NCBI GenBank assembly: GCA_017625695.1
Contig: JAGAKI010000019.1
Location: forward strand, 1 to 51,510
Direction: 5' to 3'
Source: Clostridia bacterium
Lineage (GTDB): Bacteria > Bacillota > Clostridia > UMGS1840
DNA: 51,510 nt
Shown here: positions 49,109 to 51,510 of the stretch, in pieces
Layout of the letters: each line of letters begins with the position of its first letter
Numbering within the stretch: position 1 is the stretch's first letter
Notes under the pieces: model-generated
The model's input: only the letters and a program-made list of their open reading frames with translations
The model's database searches: none
What the model was told of the DNA's origin: nothing
Position numbers and translations under genes: made by a program

Positions 49109-49962
49109 ATCAGACAAACTCCATAACCATACTTGCAAATGCAAAAATCAATCTTACATTAGATGTGTTGGGAAAACGGGAAGACGGATATCACGACCTG
49201 AAAATGGTTATGGCAGAGATTCCGCTTTCCGACACACTTATTTTGGAAAAACAACCCGATATCAGTGTATCTACCAATCTGCATTTTTTACCAAATAACG
49301 AAAAGAATATTGCCTATCGTGCTGCACAACTGTTTTTTCAGGAGACCGGAATTAAGGGCGGAGTTTCGATTAAAATTCACAAAAGAATTCCGGTTAGTGC
49401 AGGGCTTGCAGGTGGAAGTACGGATGCAGCAGCAGTTTTAAAAGGGTTAAATCAGCTGTATCATGCAAATCTTACGTTAGTCCAGATGCAGGAACTTGGA
49501 AATCAATTGGGCAAAGATGTACCTTTCTGCTTACTGGGCGGTATTGCTCTGGCAGAAGGGACAGGGGAGCGTTTGACGGTACTTCCCAATCTTCCTCATT
49601 GTTATCTGGTTTTGGTGAAACCTCAGTATCTGAATGTTTCTACCAAAGAGGTGTTCGGTGCTTTGAAAGCGTCTGAACTGGAACTGCATCCGGATACGAA
49701 GGGGACAGTGGATGCACTTCGTAATGGAGACTTAAGCGGTGTTTGCCGTAGAATGTATAACGTTTTAGAAGAAGTAACAGTAAAAAAACACCCCGTGATT
49801 GCAGAGTTTAAGAATATTATGTTAGAGTATGGTGCACTTGGAAGTGTCATGAGCGGAAGCGGCCCTTCCGTATTTGGGATTTTCTCGGAGGAGACTTCGG
49901 CAAAGCAAGCACAAGAAAAGCTTCTTACTATGGATAAACAGGTATTTCTTATGGAGCTGTAA
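49105..49962 (+). CDS. ispE: 4-diphosphocytidyl-2-C-methyl-D-erythritol kinase
   Basis: A protein of 285 aa of the GHMP kinase family. The N-terminal ANAKINLTLDVLGKREDGYHDL is the IspE signature. The ATP-binding PVSAGLAGGSTDAAAVLKGLN follows, and GKDVPFCLLGGIALAEGTGE and GSVMSGSGPSVFGIF complete the fold. It catalyses the ATP-dependent step of the MEP isoprenoid pathway. Its start overlaps the ctpA stop by 4 nt. Confidence 0.95.
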   Translation: MNQTNSITILANAKINLTLDVLGKREDGYHDLKMVMAEIPLSDTLILEKQPDISVSTNLHFLPNNEKNIAYRAAQLFFQETGIKGGVSIKIHKRIPVSAGLAGGSTDAAAVLKGLNQLYHANLTLVQMQELGNQLGKDVPFCLLGGIALAEGTGERLTVLPNLPHCYLVLVKPQYLNVSTKEVFGALKASELELHPDTKGTVDALRNGDLSGVCRRMYNVLEEVTVKKHPVIAEFKNIMLEYGALGSVMSGSGPSVFGIFSEETSAKQAQEKLLTMDKQVFLMEL

Positions 49963-49992
49963 TTGAGCTTTTAGCATTTTTTTGCATTTTTT

Positions 49993-50021
49993 GTATAGAA
50001 TATAAAATAATGGGAAGAATC
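49993..50021 (+). promoter_or_regulatory. Possible sigma-F/sigma-G promoter of spoIIR
   Basis: GTATA (49993-49997), 14 bp, GGGAAGAATC (50012-50021) fits the remembered forespore consensus (GYATA, 14-16 bp, GGnnAnAnTR) at all but the last position. The -10 element lies in the 5' arm of the ispE terminator. Confidence 0.45.
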
Positions 50022-50057
50022 GTGTTGGCTGGCAAAGCAAATACGATTCTTTTTTTG
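50016..50057 (+). terminator. Terminator after ispE
   Basis: An 8-bp outer stem, AGAATCGT / ACGATTCT, with a longer inner loop that can form extra pairs, is followed by a T7 tail. Confidence 0.7.
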
Positions 50058-50080
50058 TATAAAAAATATCGGAGGTAGTT

Positions 50081-50710
50081 ATGAGATTTACTTGCACTTC
50101 AAAAACATACAAACAGTATTTAAAAAGAGCGTTTTTAGGCATTTTTACTGCTTTTTTTATTGGAAATATTTTAGGGATTGTGACACAGGCAACCGAAATT
50201 CCAAAAGAGTTTGTACGCTTTCATATTATTGCAAATTCCGATTCCGAGGCAGATCAGGCAATCAAATGGGACGTTCGGGAGGCTATTTTCAATTCGCTTG
50301 ATTTATCAGCAATTACCTCAAAAGAAAGTGCATTGGAATACTTTCAATCTCATTGCGATGAAATAGAAGCTATCGCAAACAAAATTCTACGGGAAAACAA
50401 CGTGTCCTATACTGCACAGGTGAATGTAGAAAAAAAAGAGTTTCCTCTGCGGGAGTATTCCGACTTCGTATTACCCAGGGGAATTTATGATTCGGTTTGC
50501 ATCACCTTAGGAAGCGGGGAAGGGAAAAACTTTTTTTGTGTGATGTATCCTTCTCTTTGTATGATAGAGGGAGTGACGCAGTCCTCTCGGTCCAATGCAG
50601 AAATTATAGGTTCAGTTCTGACCGAAGAACAAGCTTCTGCTATTACAGGGAACAAAAAACAAGTCATTTGTAAATTTAAAATCGCAGAATTGTTTGATTT
50701 CTTGTGGTAA
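50081..50710 (+). CDS. spoIIR: Stage II sporulation protein R
   Basis: A protein of 209 aa. SpoIIR is made in the forespore, secreted, and triggers SpoIIGA processing of pro-sigma-E in the mother cell. An N-terminal signal/anchor (AFLGIFTAFFIGNILGIV) is followed by the family signature FVRFHIIANSDSEADQAIKW, then DVREAIF, and later FPLREYSDFVLPRGIYDSVCITLG and GEGKNFFCVMYPSLC. The length is normal. GGAGG precedes the ATG. It marks the organism as having an endospore programme. Confidence 0.94.
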   Translation: MRFTCTSKTYKQYLKRAFLGIFTAFFIGNILGIVTQATEIPKEFVRFHIIANSDSEADQAIKWDVREAIFNSLDLSAITSKESALEYFQSHCDEIEAIANKILRENNVSYTAQVNVEKKEFPLREYSDFVLPRGIYDSVCITLGSGEGKNFFCVMYPSLCMIEGVTQSSRSNAEIIGSVLTEEQASAITGNKKQVICKFKIAELFDFLW

Positions 50711-50726
50711 ACAAGAAAAAATAACT

Positions 50727-50767
50727 ATCAGATTGATTGGTGTTTTCCGTCAATCTGATTTTTTTTT
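50727..50767 (+). terminator. Terminator after spoIIR
   Basis: A 10-bp stem, ATCAGATTGA / TCAATCTGAT, with a 13-nt loop and a long T-run. Confidence 0.88.
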
Positions 50768-50828
50768 GCAGTTTTTTTGAAAATGTGAGAAAAAACGAAT
50801 AAAAATCGGAAAACTTATGAAAAAACCC

Positions 50829-50856
50829 TTTACAAATCAGAAATTTATGGTATAAT
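50829..50856 (+). promoter_or_regulatory. Promoter of ppdK
   Basis: TTTACA (50829-50834), 16 bp, TATAAT (50851-50856). The leader that follows can fold with GCTTGTT near 50870 pairing to AACAA and CAAGC downstream, and an inner GCTGG/CCAGC hairpin followed by five T. This may be a weak attenuator; I do not recognise a known riboswitch. Confidence 0.6.
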
Positions 50857-50967
50857 AATACAGAATAGCTTGTTGTGTTTGCTGGAAAGTATGCCAGCTT
50901 TTTAACAAATTTTGCAAGCGTTCAATCAGTAAAAAATAACATTATATACTTATGGAGGCTTTTACTA

Positions 50968-51510
50968 ATGGGTAAAAAATTTGTATACCTTTTTTCCGAA
51001 GGTGACGCATCAATGCGTGAACTGTTGGGCGGTAAAGGTGCGAACCTGGCTGAAATGACCAAAATCGGTCTGCCGGTTCCTCAGGGCTTTACTGTTTCTA
51101 CCGAAGCTTGTACTCAGTATTATGAAGATGGCAGAACCATCAATGCAGACATTCAGGCTGAAATTATGGAAAACATCACCAAAATGGAAGCAATCTGCGG
51201 CAAAAAATTTGGAGATAAAGAGAATCCGTTATTGGTTTCCGTTCGTTCCGGTGCAAGAGCATCTATGCCCGGCATGATGGATACCATCTTGAACTTAGGT
51301 TTAAATGAAGAAGTTGTTGAAACCATGTCCGCAAAAACCGGTAACGCAAGATGGGCTTGGGACTGCTACAGAAGATTCATCCAGATGTATTCTGACGTAG
51401 TTATGGAAGTTGGTAAGAAATACTTTGAAGAGCTTATCGACGAAATGAAAGAGAAAAAAGGCGTTACTCAGGATGTTGAGCTGACCGCTGAAGACTTAAA
51501 AGAACTGGCA
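50968..51510 (+). CDS. ppdK: Pyruvate, phosphate dikinase (N-terminal part, runs off the window)
   Basis: 181 codons of the N-terminal nucleotide-binding domain are present. The start [20 protein letters not shown] and [21 protein letters not shown] are diagnostic, and [20 protein letters not shown] (about 91-110) holds ATP-binding residues. The full enzyme is about 870-890 aa; the rest lies beyond 51510. It interconverts pyruvate, ATP and phosphate with PEP, AMP and PPi and is central to glycolysis or gluconeogenesis in many Clostridia. GGAGG precedes the ATG by 10 nt. A strong promoter is upstream. Confidence 0.95.
   Translation, partial: MGKKFVYLFSEGDASMRELLGGKGANLAEMTKIGLPVPQGFTVSTEACTQYYEDGRTINADIQAEIMENITKMEAICGKKFGDKENPLLVSVRSGARASMPGMMDTILNLGLNEEVVETMSAKTGNARWAWDCYRRFIQMYSDVVMEVGKKYFEELIDEMKEKKGVTQDVELTAEDLKELA

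Overview
The window looks like chromosomal DNA from a low-GC, anaerobic, spore-forming Firmicute of the Clostridia type. The evidence is a SigH-like sigma factor, spoIIR, a BofC-like gene, S-layer-homology proteins, pyruvate phosphate dikinase, Gram-positive style sigma-A promoters (TTGACA / 17 bp / TATAAT) and strong AGGAGG ribosome binding sites. I cannot name the species; an uncultured gut or plant-polysaccharide clostridium is a reasonable guess.

Layout. 0.2-3 kb (minus strand): a secreted beta-sandwich-like protein with a 53-55 aa peptide gene behind it, then a decayed insertion-sequence patch (an internally deleted IS481/IS3-like element with recognisable ends, plus an IS3 orfB fragment). 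3-5 kb (minus): mscL and citrate synthase, the latter behind a leader with two mutually exclusive hairpins. 5.1-8.4 kb (plus): lepB-rbgA-rnhB-yraN and a QueG-like iron-sulfur protein. 8.5-14.4 kb: a MacAB-like efflux system followed by an SLH protein. 14.5-17.8 kb: a Gfo/Idh/MocA oxidoreductase, an NfeD/SPFH pair and a YbaK deacylase. 17.8-21 kb: an AT-rich accessory patch with an unusual palindromic repeat and two secreted or membrane genes, each bracketed by inverted copies of GA(C/T)TTGACACGAG. 21-22.7 kb (minus): a zinc-ribbon protein, a SigH-like factor and a BofC-like protein.

23.0-39.5 kb is the centrepiece: a bacterial microcompartment (BMC) locus for L-rhamnose/L-fucose breakdown, opened by a perfect-consensus promoter. 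The order is class II sugar-phosphate aldolase, B12-dependent diol dehydratase (pduCDE), reactivase (pduG), adenosyltransferase (pduO), CoA-acylating aldehyde dehydrogenase (pduP), a zinc-type alcohol dehydrogenase, four hexameric shell proteins, pduL, a pentameric vertex protein (pduN), pduS and pduT, then a DeoR-type regulator and rhamnulokinase. Inferred pathway: rhamnulose is phosphorylated by RhaB and cleaved by the aldolase to DHAP and L-lactaldehyde. Lactaldehyde is reduced to 1,2-propanediol, dehydrated to propionaldehyde, and dismutated to propanol and propionyl-CoA, then propionyl-phosphate. Six enzymes carry short amphipathic tails of the encapsulation-peptide type. The locus joins the aldolase and zinc-type ADH that I associate with glycyl-radical fucose/rhamnose BMCs to the B12-dependent core of the classical Pdu BMC. 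It lacks recognisable pduB and pduH.

39.5-42.6 kb (minus): a HAD phosphatase and a polar amino-acid ABC transporter. 42.7-50.7 kb (plus): trmK, a PucR/CdaR-like regulator directly upstream of ftsEX, a His-rich membrane protein, an M23 murein hydrolase (PcsB/EnvC-like FtsEX partner), ctpA, ispE and spoIIR. The window ends inside ppdK. I saw no tRNA, rRNA or CRISPR array.
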